Notes under the pieces: generated by a model
Database searches by the model: none
What the model saw: the letters and a program-made list of their open reading frames with translations, nothing else
Told to the model about the DNA's origin: nothing
NCBI RefSeq assembly: GCF_000344805.1
Contig: NC_020453.1
Location: 2,294,001-2,358,000, forward strand
Source of the DNA: Bradyrhizobium oligotrophicum S58
GTDB taxonomy: Bacteria; Pseudomonadota; Alphaproteobacteria; Rhizobiales; Xanthobacteraceae
Length of the DNA: 64,000 nucleotides
Direction of reading: 5' to 3'
Made by a program: the position numbers and the translations under genes
Shown here: positions 26,251 through 34,811 of the stretch, in pieces
Layout of the letters: each line of letters begins with the position of its first letter
How positions within the stretch are numbered: the stretch's first letter is position 1

Positions 26251-27039
26251 ATGAACGTCCTGCTCGTTTTCGCCCATCCAGAACCCCGCTCTCTCAACGG
26301 CGCCCTGCGCGACATCGCCGTCGCCGAGCTCAAGGCCCAGGGCCATGAGGTCCGGATCTCCGACCTCTATGCGATGGGCTGGAAGGCGGCCGCCGACCGC
26401 GCCGACTTCCCGCAGCTCGAGCCGGATGCGCGCCTGAACGTCGCCACCGCCTCCGGGGAGGCCTTCAAGACGCATGCGCTGACCGACGACGTCCGGGCCG
26501 AGCAGGACAAGCTGCTATGGGCCGATGCGGTGATCCTGCAGTTTCCGCTGTGGTGGTTCACGATGCCCGCGATCCTCAAGGGCTGGGTCGACCGCGTCTA
26601 CTCCTACGGCTTCACCTATGGCGTCGGCGAGCACAGCGACAAGCGCTGGGGCAACCGCTACGGCGAGGGCGTGTTCGCCGGCAAGCGCGCGATGCTGGCG
26701 GTGACGACGGGCGGCTGGGACGAGCACTATTCGGACCGCGGCATCAACGGGCCGATGGACGACCTCCTGTTTCCGATCAATCACGGCATCCTGTTCTATC
26801 CCGGTTTCGACGTGCTGCCCGCGTTCGTGGCGCACCGGGTGAACCGCCTGGACGATGCAGGTTTCGTGAGGATCGCCGAACAGCTGCGTGAGCGGATGCG
26901 GACCCTGTTCACCGCCAAGCCGATCCCGTATCGGCGGCAGAACCACGGCGACTATCTGATCCCGTCGATGCAGCTGCGCCCCGAGCTTGGCACGCCAGAT
27001 GCGCGCGGCTTCGCGCTGCACGTAGACGCCGTGCAGTGA
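26251..27039 (+). CDS. NAD(P)H dehydrogenase (quinone), flavodoxin-like fold
   Basis: A 262-residue member of the NQO/MdaB-like flavodoxin_2 family, reducing quinones by two electrons with FMN or FAD. Landmarks are the start NVLLVFAHPEPRSLNGAL, the flavin loop QFPLWWFTMPAILKGWVDRV and the VTTGG stretch. The ATG at 26251 begins the first strand; a start at 26203 would add 16 unlikely residues. Divergence from a LysR gene suggests inducible expression. Confidence 0.9.
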   Translation: MNVLLVFAHPEPRSLNGALRDIAVAELKAQGHEVRISDLYAMGWKAAADRADFPQLEPDARLNVATASGEAFKTHALTDDVRAEQDKLLWADAVILQFPLWWFTMPAILKGWVDRVYSYGFTYGVGEHSDKRWGNRYGEGVFAGKRAMLAVTTGGWDEHYSDRGINGPMDDLLFPINHGILFYPGFDVLPAFVAHRVNRLDDAGFVRIAEQLRERMRTLFTAKPIPYRRQNHGDYLIPSMQLRPELGTPDARGFALHVDAVQ

Positions 27040-27046
27040 CGCCGCC

Positions 27047-27073
27047 GGGCGCGGGGAAAATTAGCCCGCGCCC
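27047..27073. terminator. GC-rich hairpin between convergent genes
   Basis: GGGCGCGGG (27047-27055) pairs with CCCGCGCCC (27065-27073) around GAAAATTAG. It lies between the convergent reductase and feoB genes, overlapping the last feoB codons. No clear T-tract follows on either strand, so termination is only suggested. Confidence 0.4.
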
Positions 27074-28938
27074 ATCGCGACCGCGATGTGGTAGGTTGCG
27101 TAGCTCGCGGCGTAAGCAAGCGCGAACATGTAGAAGAAGGTTACCGCCATCCAGCGCCAGCTGCCGGTCTCGCGCCGGATCACCGCCAGCGTCGAAGCGC
27201 ATTGCGGGGCGAAGATGTACCAGGCGAGCAGCGACAGCGCCGTCGCGAGGCTCCATCGACTGGCCAGCACCTGGCCGATCTGCTCGGCCGCCTCCTTGCC
27301 GCCTTCGATCGCATAGACCGTGCCGAGCGCCGCCACTGCGACCTCGCGGGCGGCCATACCGGGCACCAGCGCGACCGCGATTTGCCAGTTGAAGCCGACA
27401 GGTTTCAGCAGGGGCGCGATGGCCTGACCGATCATGGCAGCGAGGCTGTAGTTGATCGCGGGTTCTGTTGCACCCTCCGGCGGTTGCGGGAAGGAGGCGA
27501 GGAACCAGATCAGCACCATCATCGCGAAGATCGTGGTGCCGGCGCGCTGCAGGAACATCTTGGCGCGGGTGTAGACGCCGATCGCGATGCTGCGCAGCCG
27601 CGGCATCTTGTAATCCGGCAGCTCGAGCATGAACGGTGCCGGCTGATAGTCGCGCATCAGGAAGAACTTGACCAGGAACGACACCAGCAGCGCGCTGATG
27701 ATCCCGGCCGCATAGAGCCCAAACATCACGAGGCCCTGCAGGCTGATCAGGCCCCAGACCCTGGTCGGCGGGATGAAGGCCGAGATGATCAGCGTATAGA
27801 CCGGGATGCGCGCCGAGCAGGTCATCAGTGGTGCGATCAGGATCGTGGTGAGCCGGTCGCGGCGGTTGTCGATCACCCGGGTCGCCATGATGCCGGGGAT
27901 GGCGCAGGCGAAGCTCGAGAGCAGGGGGATGAAGGCGCGGCCGTGCAGCCCGGCGCCACCCATGATGCGGTCCATCAGGAACGCCGCGCGCGCCATGTAG
28001 CCGAAATCTTCCAAGAGCAGGATGAACAGGAAGATAATGATGATCTGCGGCAGGAAGACGATGACGCTGCCGACGCCCGAGATCACCCCATTCTGCAGGA
28101 AGCTCTGCAGCAGGCCTTCAGGCAGCAGCTCATGGACCACCTGGCCGAGCGCGTCGAACGATGCCGACAGCACCTGCATCAGGGGCTGCGCCCAGGCGAA
28201 AACGGCCTGGAACATGACGAACAGGATCGCCAGCAGGATGAAGAGGCCGCCGACCGGATGCAGCGCGACCGAATCGATCCGGGCGGTCCAGGTGTCGGGC
28301 CGTTCGGGGAGGCTGACGGTTGCGGCGATGATGCGATCGGCTTCGCGCTGGGTCGCGCGCAGCTCCGGCACGGTGAGGGGACGCCAGGTGTTGGCGCGAT
28401 CCCCCGTGGCCGCGGCCGCCTGGGCCAGCAACTGGTCGGTCAGCTGCAGCAGATCGTCGGTGCCGCCCTTGCGGACGGCGATCGAGGTGACGACCGGTAC
28501 GCCCAGCGCCTGCGACAGGCCGGCGACATCGACCGTCACGCCGCGCCGCTTGGCGATGTCGAACATGTTGAGCACGAGCGCGAGCGGGCGCCCGGTGCTC
28601 TTGAGCTCGAGCAGGAGGCGAATCGTCAACCTGAGATTGGTGGAATCGGCGACGCACAGCACGAGGTCGGGCAAAACCTCGCCCGTGGCGCGTCCGAGCA
28701 CGAAATCGCGGGTGATTTCCTCGTCCGGGCTGCGGCCGCGCAGCGAATAGGTTCCAGGCAGGTCGACGAGCGAGACCTGGCGGCCCTGTGGGGTGACGAA
28801 GGCGCCTTCCTTGCGCTCGACCGTGACCCCGGGATAGTTCGCGACCTTCTGGCGGCTTCCCGTCAGCGCGTTGAACAGCGAGGTCTTGCCGCTGTTGGGC
28901 GTACCCACCAGGGCCAGATGCAGCAAGGAGCTTTCCAT
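27061..28938 (-). CDS. feoB: Ferrous iron transporter FeoB
   Basis: A 625-residue inner-membrane Fe(II) transporter with an N-terminal G domain: G1 GTPNSGKTS (12-20), G3 DLPGTYSL, G4 NMFD. Two Gate-type membrane halves follow (about 230-620), with LEDFGYMARAAFLMDRIMG and the CAIPGIMATR segment. It is shorter than E. coli FeoB (773) because the C-terminal cytoplasmic tail is reduced. Its ATG at 28938 is 19 bp after the feoA stop, so the pair is an operon. A candidate Irr box lies upstream of feoA. Confidence 0.95.
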   Translation of the reverse strand: MESSLLHLALVGTPNSGKTSLFNALTGSRQKVANYPGVTVERKEGAFVTPQGRQVSLVDLPGTYSLRGRSPDEEITRDFVLGRATGEVLPDLVLCVADSTNLRLTIRLLLELKSTGRPLALVLNMFDIAKRRGVTVDVAGLSQALGVPVVTSIAVRKGGTDDLLQLTDQLLAQAAAATGDRANTWRPLTVPELRATQREADRIIAATVSLPERPDTWTARIDSVALHPVGGLFILLAILFVMFQAVFAWAQPLMQVLSASFDALGQVVHELLPEGLLQSFLQNGVISGVGSVIVFLPQIIIIFLFILLLEDFGYMARAAFLMDRIMGGAGLHGRAFIPLLSSFACAIPGIMATRVIDNRRDRLTTILIAPLMTCSARIPVYTLIISAFIPPTRVWGLISLQGLVMFGLYAAGIISALLVSFLVKFFLMRDYQPAPFMLELPDYKMPRLRSIAIGVYTRAKMFLQRAGTTIFAMMVLIWFLASFPQPPEGATEPAINYSLAAMIGQAIAPLLKPVGFNWQIAVALVPGMAAREVAVAALGTVYAIEGGKEAAEQIGQVLASRWSLATALSLLAWYIFAPQCASTLAVIRRETGSWRWMAVTFFYMFALAYAASYATYHIAVAMGAG

Positions 28939-28957
28939 GAGGGAGGCTTTCCGCGGC

Positions 28958-29233
28958 CTACGCCACGATCACGGCCATGGCTTCGCGACGGCGGACCGCG
29001 ACGGTGATGTTGTCCACGCGGACGGCGATCGGATCGCGCCCGACGATCCCTTCATGCAGGATTTCGACGCGGGCCCCCTCGACGAAGCCGAGCTCGATCA
29101 GCCGGCTCTCCAGCTCGATGTCGGGCAGGGACGACGTCGTGCCACCAGCAGCAAGATGCTGGATCGTTCCGGTATAGCCCCGCCGGGCCAGACCGAGCGG
29201 CAGAGGCGGCCTTGTATCGCAGATTTCGCTCAT
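28958..29233 (-). CDS. feoA: Ferrous iron transport protein FeoA
   Basis: A 91-residue cytoplasmic SH3-like FeoA protein, accessory to FeoB. Core sequence: SRLIELGFVEGARVEILHEG followed by GRDPIAVRVDNITVAVRRREA, typical of FeoA ending. The ATG at 29233 is chosen; an in-frame TTG at 29248 would add five residues. An N-terminal extension of about 30 residues (PPLPLGLARRGYTGTIQHLA) precedes the usual start but contains the normal first FeoA strand. It leads the feoAB operon. Confidence 0.92.
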   Translation of the reverse strand: MSEICDTRPPLPLGLARRGYTGTIQHLAAGGTTSSLPDIELESRLIELGFVEGARVEILHEGIVGRDPIAVRVDNITVAVRRREAMAVIVA

Positions 29234-29269
29234 AGCCTGTATTTTCAATCGCGTGCCAAGAGGTCAAGC

Positions 29270-29288
29270 GCGGCATGTTCAATGCCGC
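29270..29288. repeat. Inverted repeat GCGGCAT/ATGCCGC in the feoA leader
   Basis: A 7-bp perfect stem around GTTCA, between the candidate Irr box and the feoA start. It could be a leader hairpin or a second protein site; nothing else supports either reading. Confidence 0.4.
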
Positions 29289-29293
29289 GGCAT

Positions 29294-29310
29294 CTTAGAG
29301 CGATTTTAAA
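29294..29310 (-). promoter_or_regulatory. Candidate Irr (iron control element) box upstream of feoAB
   Basis: Reading the minus strand the site is TTTAAAATCGCTCTAAG. Against the rhizobial ICE consensus as I remember it (TTTRGAAYNRTTCYAAA), 14 of 17 positions agree. It lies 61 bp upstream of the feoA start, where an iron-responsive regulator would act. The consensus is from memory and needs a matrix search. Confidence 0.5.
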
Positions 29311-29340
29311 CAGGCCGGGCGGGCCGCCCTCTGATCTGCC

Positions 29341-29628
29341 TCAAGGAGCTGCGGCAGCGGCCGTGTGCCGGCTGTCCACCGCCGCCTTCGGCTCGAGGCC
29401 CGAGGAGGCCGCGGCGCGGCTCTTGAAGTGGTCGAGAACGAACAGCCGGATCGCGGATGACAGGTTGCCCTGCTGGCGATTGTTGTCGATCTCTCCGACC
29501 AGTTCGGACAGGGTCATGTTACGGAGACCCGAAATCTCCTTCATGCCGTTCCAGAACGCCTCTTCGAGGCTGACGCTGGTCTTGTGGCCTGCGACCACGA
29601 TTGAACGTTTTACGACGGGCGACTTCAT
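29341..29628 (-). CDS. Ribbon-helix-helix domain protein
   Basis: A 95-residue protein with a ribbon-helix-helix core: KRSIVVAGHKTSVSLEEAFW (beta strand, first helix) and GLRNMTLSELVGEIDNNRQQ (second helix), then SSAIRLFVLDHF, as in the RHH_4 family (PF13467). The Ala-rich tail (about 70-95) looks disordered. The ATG at 29628 overlaps the stop of the DUF4169 gene (ATGA-like), with GAGGACG upstream. It is probably a small DNA-binding protein; the partner and target are unknown. Confidence 0.85.
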   Translation of the reverse strand: MKSPVVKRSIVVAGHKTSVSLEEAFWNGMKEISGLRNMTLSELVGEIDNNRQQGNLSSAIRLFVLDHFKSRAAASSGLEPKAAVDSRHTAAAAAP

Positions 29629-29813
29629 CACGCGTCCTCGCCATTGATACGATGTTGATCGAGTAATTCGTTCGCGCGCGTTTCGCGTTGTGCGTCAGTT
29701 GCGCGTTCGGACTTCGTCCTGCCATGACGAGCGCGGTTGCTTTCGGCGACCTTCGCTGCCTGATCGCGCTCTACGCGCTTTCTGAAACGCTTCAAGTTGA
29801 TGACGTCTCCCAT
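29628..29813 (-). CDS. DUF4169 family protein
   Basis: A 61-residue, very basic protein beginning MGDVINLKRFRKRVERDQAA, the hallmark of DUF4169 (PF13770), and ending with RANELLDQHRINGEDA. The ATG at 29813 is chosen over 29828 because MGDVINL is the conserved start. It is coupled by stop/start overlap to the ribbon-helix-helix gene. The pair sits just after fumC, an order I believe recurs in Rhizobiales. Function unknown. Confidence 0.82.
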   Translation of the reverse strand: MGDVINLKRFRKRVERDQAAKVAESNRARHGRTKSERATDAQRETRANELLDQHRINGEDA

Positions 29814-30027
29814 GCTCGCTCCAATCATCTAAGACATCGAACATTGCAACGAGAGAGTGCGCGTTGCGCAGATGAGCCTAGGCGTTATCCAGACAATCAC
29901 GTCATCGCTCCCCTGATAGTTCGATCGCCATTCGCGTCATTGCGAGCGGGTCTTGTACTCACCAAACGCAGCAGAACTTGTAGTCGAGAGTATCCTTTAG
30001 GGGTTAACAGCGAGAATTGCATCACCC

Positions 30028-30043
30028 CCCGTAGTACTACGGG
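30028..30043. repeat. Perfect 16-bp palindrome CCCGTAGTACTACGGG
   Basis: A loop-free palindrome 8 bp beyond the fumC stop codon (fumC ends at 30051 on the minus strand). It has no T-tract. A protein-binding site for the downstream DUF4169 promoter is as likely as an RNA role. Confidence 0.5.
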
Positions 30044-30050
30044 ACTACCG

Positions 30051-31475
30051 TCAAGCTCGTCCGGGCTTGGTCATCTTTTCGGGCTGCACGAGGCGATCGA
30101 ACTCGTCTTCAGACACGAAGCCGAGCCGCGTCGCTTCTTCCTTCAACGTCGTGCCGTTCTGGTGCGCCGTCTTCGCCACCTTGGCCGCGTTGTCGTAGCC
30201 GATCTTCGGCGCAAGAGCCGTGACCAGCATCAGAGAACGCTCCATCAGCTCACGAATCCGCTTTTCGTCGGCACGAATTCCGGCTACGCAATGTTCGCTG
30301 AATGAACGAGCGGAATCAGCTAGTAATTGTATGGACTGCATCATGCAATGTCCGAGCAATGGCTTGTAGACGTTCAATTCGAAGTGGCCCTGGCTGCCGG
30401 CCACGGTGATCGCAGTATGATTGCCGAACACCTGGCAGCACACCATCGTCAGCGCCTCGCACTGAGTCGGGTTCACCTTGCCCGGCATGATGGAGGAGCC
30501 CGGCTCGTTCTCGGGCAGAATCAATTCTCCCAGCCCCGACCTCGGGCCCGATCCGAGCAGGCGGATGTCGTTGGCGATCTTGAACAGACCGGTGGCCGCC
30601 GCATTGAGCGCGCCGTGCGCGTAGACATAGGCGTCGTTCGACGCCAGCGCCTCGAATTTGTTGTCGGCGCTGGTGAACGGCAGTCCGGTGATGCCGGCGA
30701 CGTGCTTGGCGAACAGCTTTGCGAACTTCGGATCCGCGTTGAGGCCGGTGCCGACAGCGGTGCCGCCCTGGGCGAGCGGCAACAGGTCGCGGGCCGCCGT
30801 TTCGATCCTCGCGATGGCGCTCTCGACCTGTGCAGCGTAGCCCGAGAATTCCTGGCCAAGCGTCAGCGGCGTCGCATCCTGGGTATGGGTACGGCCGATC
30901 TTGACGATGTCGGCGAACGCATCCTGCTTGGCGCGCAGCGCTGCCAGCAGCTCTGACAGCGCCGGCACCAGATGGCCGGAGATCGCTTGCGCTGCCGCGA
31001 TGTGCATTGCGGTCGGGAACGAGTCGTTCGACGACTGGCTCATGTTGACGTGATCGTTGGGGTGCACGGGCTTCTTGCTCCCGCGTTCGCCGCCCAGCAG
31101 CTCGCTGGCGCGATTGGCGATCACCTCGTTGAGGTTCATGTTGGTCTGGGTGCCGGAGCCGGTCTGCCAGACGACGAGCGGGAAATGATCGTCGAGCTTG
31201 CCGTCGATGACCTCCTGCGCGGCGTGGACGATCGCCTCCGCCATGCGGGGCTCGAGCAGCCCGAGCTCGCGATTGGTCTCGGCGGCTGCGAGCTTCACGA
31301 GCGCCAATGCGTGCACGAGGCCGGTCGGCATCCGGTCGCGGCCAATGCGGAAGTTCTGCCGGCTGCGCTCGGTCTGTGCGCCCCAATAGCGGTCGGCAGC
31401 AACCTCGATCGGGCCGAAGCTGTCGGTCTCGACGCGCGTCGATCCGCCGGATGATGAATCAGCTGATTTTGCCAT
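30051..31475 (-). CDS. fumC: Fumarate hydratase class II
   Basis: A 474-residue cytosolic TCA-cycle enzyme hydrating fumarate to L-malate. It shows [17 protein letters not shown], the [19 protein letters not shown] substrate loop and the superfamily signature [16 protein letters not shown]. The ATG at 31475 (MAKSADSSS) is chosen; the frame is open 16 more codons upstream. It is somewhat longer than E. coli FumC (467). The iron-independent class II enzyme lies close to the iron-transport genes, which may be coincidence. Confidence 0.96.
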   Translation of the reverse strand: MAKSADSSSGGSTRVETDSFGPIEVAADRYWGAQTERSRQNFRIGRDRMPTGLVHALALVKLAAAETNRELGLLEPRMAEAIVHAAQEVIDGKLDDHFPLVVWQTGSGTQTNMNLNEVIANRASELLGGERGSKKPVHPNDHVNMSQSSNDSFPTAMHIAAAQAISGHLVPALSELLAALRAKQDAFADIVKIGRTHTQDATPLTLGQEFSGYAAQVESAIARIETAARDLLPLAQGGTAVGTGLNADPKFAKLFAKHVAGITGLPFTSADNKFEALASNDAYVYAHGALNAAATGLFKIANDIRLLGSGPRSGLGELILPENEPGSSIMPGKVNPTQCEALTMVCCQVFGNHTAITVAGSQGHFELNVYKPLLGHCMMQSIQLLADSARSFSEHCVAGIRADEKRIRELMERSLMLVTALAPKIGYDNAAKVAKTAHQNGTTLKEEATRLGFVSEDEFDRLVQPEKMTKPGRA

Positions 31476-31570
31476 GAAGCATGCCCATGATTGGTCGTGA
31501 GCCGGCCCGCGCCGGTTCAGCATGCTTCAATCTATGGCAGAGACCGCCGTTCCGCGCGCGGCGAATGCGC

Positions 31571-32101
31571 CTACTTCTTGCGGAAGCGGTCGAGACGGAC
31601 GACCTCGGCGCCCTCTCCAGGCGTCGCCGGAGGGACTGGCTTGTCCTCATCCGCGTCCGTCGCCGGTGGAGGCAGCGCTGAAGCAATGGCCGCGGGTGCG
31701 GTCGACGTCGGAAGCTTCGGCGTGGGCGGGGTCTCGGCGATCGCTTCCGACGGCTCGAACTGCAGTCCAAACTGCACCGACGGATCGAAGAAGCTCTTGA
31801 TGGCGTGGAACGGCACCACCAGCCGCTCCGGGATGCCGCCGAACGACAGGCCGACTTCGAAACGATCCTCTGAAACCACCAGATCCCAGAACTGGTGTTG
31901 CAGGATGATCGTCATCTCCTCCGGATATTGCGCCAGCAGCCGCGGCGACAGCTTCACGCCGTCGGCCTTGGACACGAAGGTGATGAAGAAATGATGCTCG
32001 CCGGGGAGGCCATGCGCGGCTGCATCGGTCAGCACCCGGCGCAACACCCCGCGCAGTGCGTCGCGCGCCAACACGTCGTATCGAATGTGATCCGTCGCCA
32101 T
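31571..32101 (-). CDS. sspB: SspB-family ClpXP adaptor (SspB-alpha, DUF1321)
   Basis: A 176-residue adaptor that delivers ssrA-tagged proteins to the ClpXP protease. The folded domain spans about 1-125 (YDVLARDALRGVLRRVLTDA, HFFITFVSKADGVKLSPRLL, VVSEDRFEVGLSFGGIPERL). An Ala/Pro-rich flexible linker leads to the C-terminal ClpX-docking tail GAEVVRLDRFRKK. The ATG at 32101 is the family start. The tmRNA gene making its substrates' tag lies directly upstream on the same strand, about 240 bp away. Confidence 0.92.
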   Translation of the reverse strand: MATDHIRYDVLARDALRGVLRRVLTDAAAHGLPGEHHFFITFVSKADGVKLSPRLLAQYPEEMTIILQHQFWDLVVSEDRFEVGLSFGGIPERLVVPFHAIKSFFDPSVQFGLQFEPSEAIAETPPTPKLPTSTAPAAIASALPPPATDADEDKPVPPATPGEGAEVVRLDRFRKK

Positions 32102-32338
32102 GATCGGTCCTGTATCGTGATGGGCCGCGCCCCGCCCGTGTCGGATCGCCGCGCCTGGTGGGCAGCAGCAGTCCCGACTCGCATTCGGCACATCGTACCC
32201 CGGCCGGGCGCCGAGGTCAGCAGCCAAGCCGGTCCGACATATGGGAACGCGCACAAGCCCGCGGAAGTCCGGATGTCAAGGAATGAACGGGGAGGGTGCG
32301 AAAAGAGGGGGCAGAAGGAAACCGGTGCGGGTGAAAGT

Positions 32339-32673
32339 GGAGGCTTCTGTTGCCAGGTGCCTCCGAACCCCGCCTAACGGAGCTTAACCCGTTAGGACTT
32401 TAAGGTGGTCTTTCAAACTGCGTTACGCAGCCTGAGCAACCGGAGCAAAGTTGTCGTTGGCAACTATTGCAGTAGCCCGATAACGGCGGAACAATACCGG
32501 GAAAAAGCTCGCCCTTTACGCCCTCGTCGATCCTATTTCGCCCCCGCCAAAACCCGCGCCAAACATCAAGTCTGACCGCGGGCTTTGGTGGAGGCGCCGG
32601 GTACCGCCCCCGGGTCCGAATGGTTTATTTCGACGGCGATTTATTTCCATAGCCGGCAAGCCGGCACCCCCTA
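32339..32673 (-). ncRNA. ssrA: tmRNA, circularly permuted two-piece alphaproteobacterial type
   Basis: On the minus strand an acceptor piece ends CGCCTCCACCA at 32586. After a ~40-base intervening sequence, the coding piece begins GGGGGCGAAATAGGATCGAC at 32545. GGGGGCG and CGCCTCC pair as the 7-bp acceptor stem with one G-U. The tag frame at 32423-32461 encodes ANDNFAPVAQAA then TAA, matching alphaproteobacterial tags that start with ANDN. Downstream hairpins CCTAACGG/CCGTTAGG and GGAGGC/GCCTCC (ending 32339) complete the coding piece. Outer ends are approximate: the 5' end of the precursor is taken after the TATATA at 32682-32687. The RNA rescues stalled ribosomes. Confidence 0.92.
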
Positions 32674-32681
32674 TATAGGCC

Positions 32682-32710
32682 GCCCGCCGGCGGATGCACA
32701 GAGCGCAGAG
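32682..32710 (-). promoter_or_regulatory. Possible ssrA promoter
   Basis: On the minus strand a TATATA (32682-32687) lies 17 bases after TGTGCA (32705-32710), just before the acceptor piece. The -35 match is poor, so only the -10 and position support it. Confidence 0.35.
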
Positions 32711-32798
32711 GCTTTTGACCGCGACAAAAATGTGGGCTGTGGCGGGGAACCTGTCGTTCGACCTTGGCAGCCGCGAATTTGTGCTCCTAGAGTGCGGC

Positions 32799-33395
32799 AT
32801 GACCGCCGAGACCGCGCCGGCCGCTCCCGTGACGGCCGACATCGCCAAACACCCGCCCAGCCTTCGCACGCTCTTCTTCGCATTTGCGAAAATGTCGCTG
32901 TCCGGCTTCGGCGGCGTGCTGGTGTTCGCCCGGCGCGCGATCGTCGAGGAGCACCGCTGGATGACGGCGGAGGAATTCAACGAGACCTTTGCGCTCTGCC
33001 ACTTCATGCCGGGGCCGAATATCGTCAATTTGTCGCTGGTGTTCGGTTCGCGGCTGCGCGGCATTGCCGGCGGGCTCGCGGCCTTTGCGGGTCTACTCGG
33101 CCCGCCGACGCTGCTGGTGACCGGCTTGGCGGCCATCTACGGTCATTTCGGGCAGGTCGATGCGCTGAGGCGCGTGCTGGCCGGCGTGTCATGCGTGGCG
33201 GTCGGCCTGCTGGCCTCGGCCGTGTTCCGCATGATGTCGCCGCTGCTGAAGAAGCGCGACGTTCTCGGGCTCATGGTCATGCTCGCCGTTTTCGCCGCGA
33301 TCGGGCTGGCGCGCCTGCCGCTGCCTGCAGTGTTGTTGGCGGCGGTGCCGCTCAGCCTTGCCGTCACCTACGCAAAGCTGCGGTGGGCGCGATGA
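32799..33395 (+). CDS. chrA: Chromate transporter, N-terminal half (short-chain CHR protein 1)
   Basis: A 198-residue membrane protein carrying one CHR domain: FFAFAKMSLSGFGGVLVFAR, ETFALCHFMPGPNIVNLSLV, and about five hydrophobic spans. The ATG at 32799 is chosen because the CHR domain begins 30 residues in; upstream codons run into the tmRNA region. The next gene encodes the second CHR domain and overlaps by ATGA. Such paired short CHR proteins work together as a chromate efflux system. Actual chromate export here is untested, and sulfate-like substrates are possible. Confidence 0.88.
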   Translation: MTAETAPAAPVTADIAKHPPSLRTLFFAFAKMSLSGFGGVLVFARRAIVEEHRWMTAEEFNETFALCHFMPGPNIVNLSLVFGSRLRGIAGGLAAFAGLLGPPTLLVTGLAAIYGHFGQVDALRRVLAGVSCVAVGLLASAVFRMMSPLLKKRDVLGLMVMLAVFAAIGLARLPLPAVLLAAVPLSLAVTYAKLRWAR

Positions 33396-33925
33396 GCGGT
33401 GACGACAATCCGCTGTTTCAGCTGTTCTGGACGTTTGCGCTGATCTCGTTGTTTGCGATTGGCGGCGCGAATGCCGCGATTCCGGAGCTCCATCGCATTG
33501 CTGTCGACGTTCGACATTGGATGACCGACAAGCAGTTTGCGGATGCCTTTGCGATCGCGCAATTGTCGCCCGGGCCCAACGTTCTGATCGTCACTTTGAT
33601 CGGCTATTCCGTCGCAGGCGTCGCCGGTGCGGCGGCCGCCACTGTCGCGATGTGCGGCCCGACGGCAGCGCTCGCCTATGTCGTCAGCCGGTGGCTGTCG
33701 AATGTGCGCGACGCGCGCTGGCCCGCTGTACTGCAGGCCTCGCTGGTCCCGCTCTCGATCGGCTTGATGGCGGCGAGCGCATTGATCCTGGTGCAGGCCT
33801 CGGACCGGACGTGGCCGGCATTCCTGTTGACGGTGGTTGCCGCTGCCGTTGCATCGATCACGCGGGTCAATCCGCTCTGGCTCTTGGCCGCAGGAGGTTG
33901 CCTCGGTTTTGCTGGCCTTCTGTAG
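33392..33925 (+). CDS. chrA: Chromate transporter, C-terminal half (short-chain CHR protein 2)
   Basis: A 177-residue membrane protein with the second CHR domain: FWTFALISLFAIGGANAAIP and DAFAIAQLSPGPNVLIVTLI, with the PGPN motif repeated from the first half. The start ATG at 33392 overlaps the stop of the first half, so synthesis is coupled. The two together have the length and repeat plan of one long ChrA. The split is normal for the short-chain subfamily rather than a frameshift, since each half has its own start and the overlap is exact. Confidence 0.88.
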   Translation: MSGDDNPLFQLFWTFALISLFAIGGANAAIPELHRIAVDVRHWMTDKQFADAFAIAQLSPGPNVLIVTLIGYSVAGVAGAAAATVAMCGPTAALAYVVSRWLSNVRDARWPAVLQASLVPLSIGLMAASALILVQASDRTWPAFLLTVVAAAVASITRVNPLWLLAAGGCLGFAGLL

Positions 33926-34024
33926 GTAAAGTCGCTAGGCAAAGAGTACGGTTGGCCGGAGACCGCTCCGGGCCAGCGAACGAGAACAATGTCGGCCGCC
34001 AAGGCCGATTGGGGAGGGCAAGGC

Positions 34025-34804
34025 ATGGCCGACACCACGGGCCAGTTGTCGGGCGGGACGGCCAGTGTGCCGGCCGCACGCAACGTGACTGGCGCATCGA
34101 TCATTCTGCTCCTTGCCTTCGCCCCGCAACTCGTCGAACTCGCCATCTCACTCGTCGGCCTCGTCGCAGCGGTTTCGGCGCGTTCGCCGCTGCAGGTCGT
34201 GGCGGCGCATGGCGCCGCCCTGGTCGAATCCTTGCCGATGCTGCTGGGCCAGTGGGCTGATGGCGGCAAGGTCACGCTCCGATCGGATGCGCTGCTCGCG
34301 CTGATCTACACCTACCCGCTCATTGCCATCGCGGTGTTCACCTTTCTCGCGCGGCCGCGCGCTCCGCAGGATTATTTCGGCGGCGTGGCGCTGATGGCGA
34401 TCGCGCTGTTCGCGTTGTGGGCCGCGAGCGATCTGTCCGGCATGCGCGGATTCACGTTCGGCCCGGGGACCGCGCCGCGCATGCTCGGCGTGCTGCTGTT
34501 GGCAATGGGGGCTGCCGTCGCCGTGATCGGTCTGGTGACCGAGGGGCCGGCGCTTCAGGTCTATCACTGGCGCGGGCCGTTCTTCGTTTCCCTCGCCATC
34601 CTGACATTTGCCGTGGCGATCCGCCCCTTGGGGCTGATCGTCGCTGCGCTCGCGGCTTTTCTGATCGCCGCGCTCGGAACGTCGGAAACACGCTGGGGCG
34701 AGACGCTGATCGTCGGCGTCGTCCTGACGCTCGGCTGTGCGCTGCTGTTCCCCTACGTGCTCGGCCTGCCGATGCCGTTGTTCCCGCGTTTCCTGGTGCA
34801 GTGA
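34025..34804 (+). CDS. tctB: TctB-family tripartite tricarboxylate transporter small subunit, extended
   Basis: A 259-residue membrane protein. The C-terminal about 150 residues match TctB (DYFGGVALMAIALFALWAAS, FTFGPGTAPRMLGVLLLAMG, four spans). The N-terminal about 110 residues are extra for the family and add two hydrophobic segments around 17-45 and 85-105. The ATG at 34025 follows GGGGAGGGCAAGG; an ATG at 33989 is in frame but weaker. It is 7 bp before tctA. No tctC-type binding protein gene is nearby. Confidence 0.82.
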   Translation: MADTTGQLSGGTASVPAARNVTGASIILLLAFAPQLVELAISLVGLVAAVSARSPLQVVAAHGAALVESLPMLLGQWADGGKVTLRSDALLALIYTYPLIAIAVFTFLARPRAPQDYFGGVALMAIALFALWAASDLSGMRGFTFGPGTAPRMLGVLLLAMGAAVAVIGLVTEGPALQVYHWRGPFFVSLAILTFAVAIRPLGLIVAALAAFLIAALGTSETRWGETLIVGVVLTLGCALLFPYVLGLPMPLFPRFLVQ

Positions 34805-34811
34805 GGCCGGC

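Noticed and set aside
32585..33391. N-terminal extension of the second chrA frame into the tmRNA region
   Set aside because: The sequence before 33392 is a shadow of the first chrA half and of ssrA. The real start is the ATG overlapping the previous stop.
32799..33925. Frameshifted single chrA gene
   Set aside because: The exact ATGA overlap and complete CHR domain in each half fit the known short-chain pair, so no frameshift is needed.
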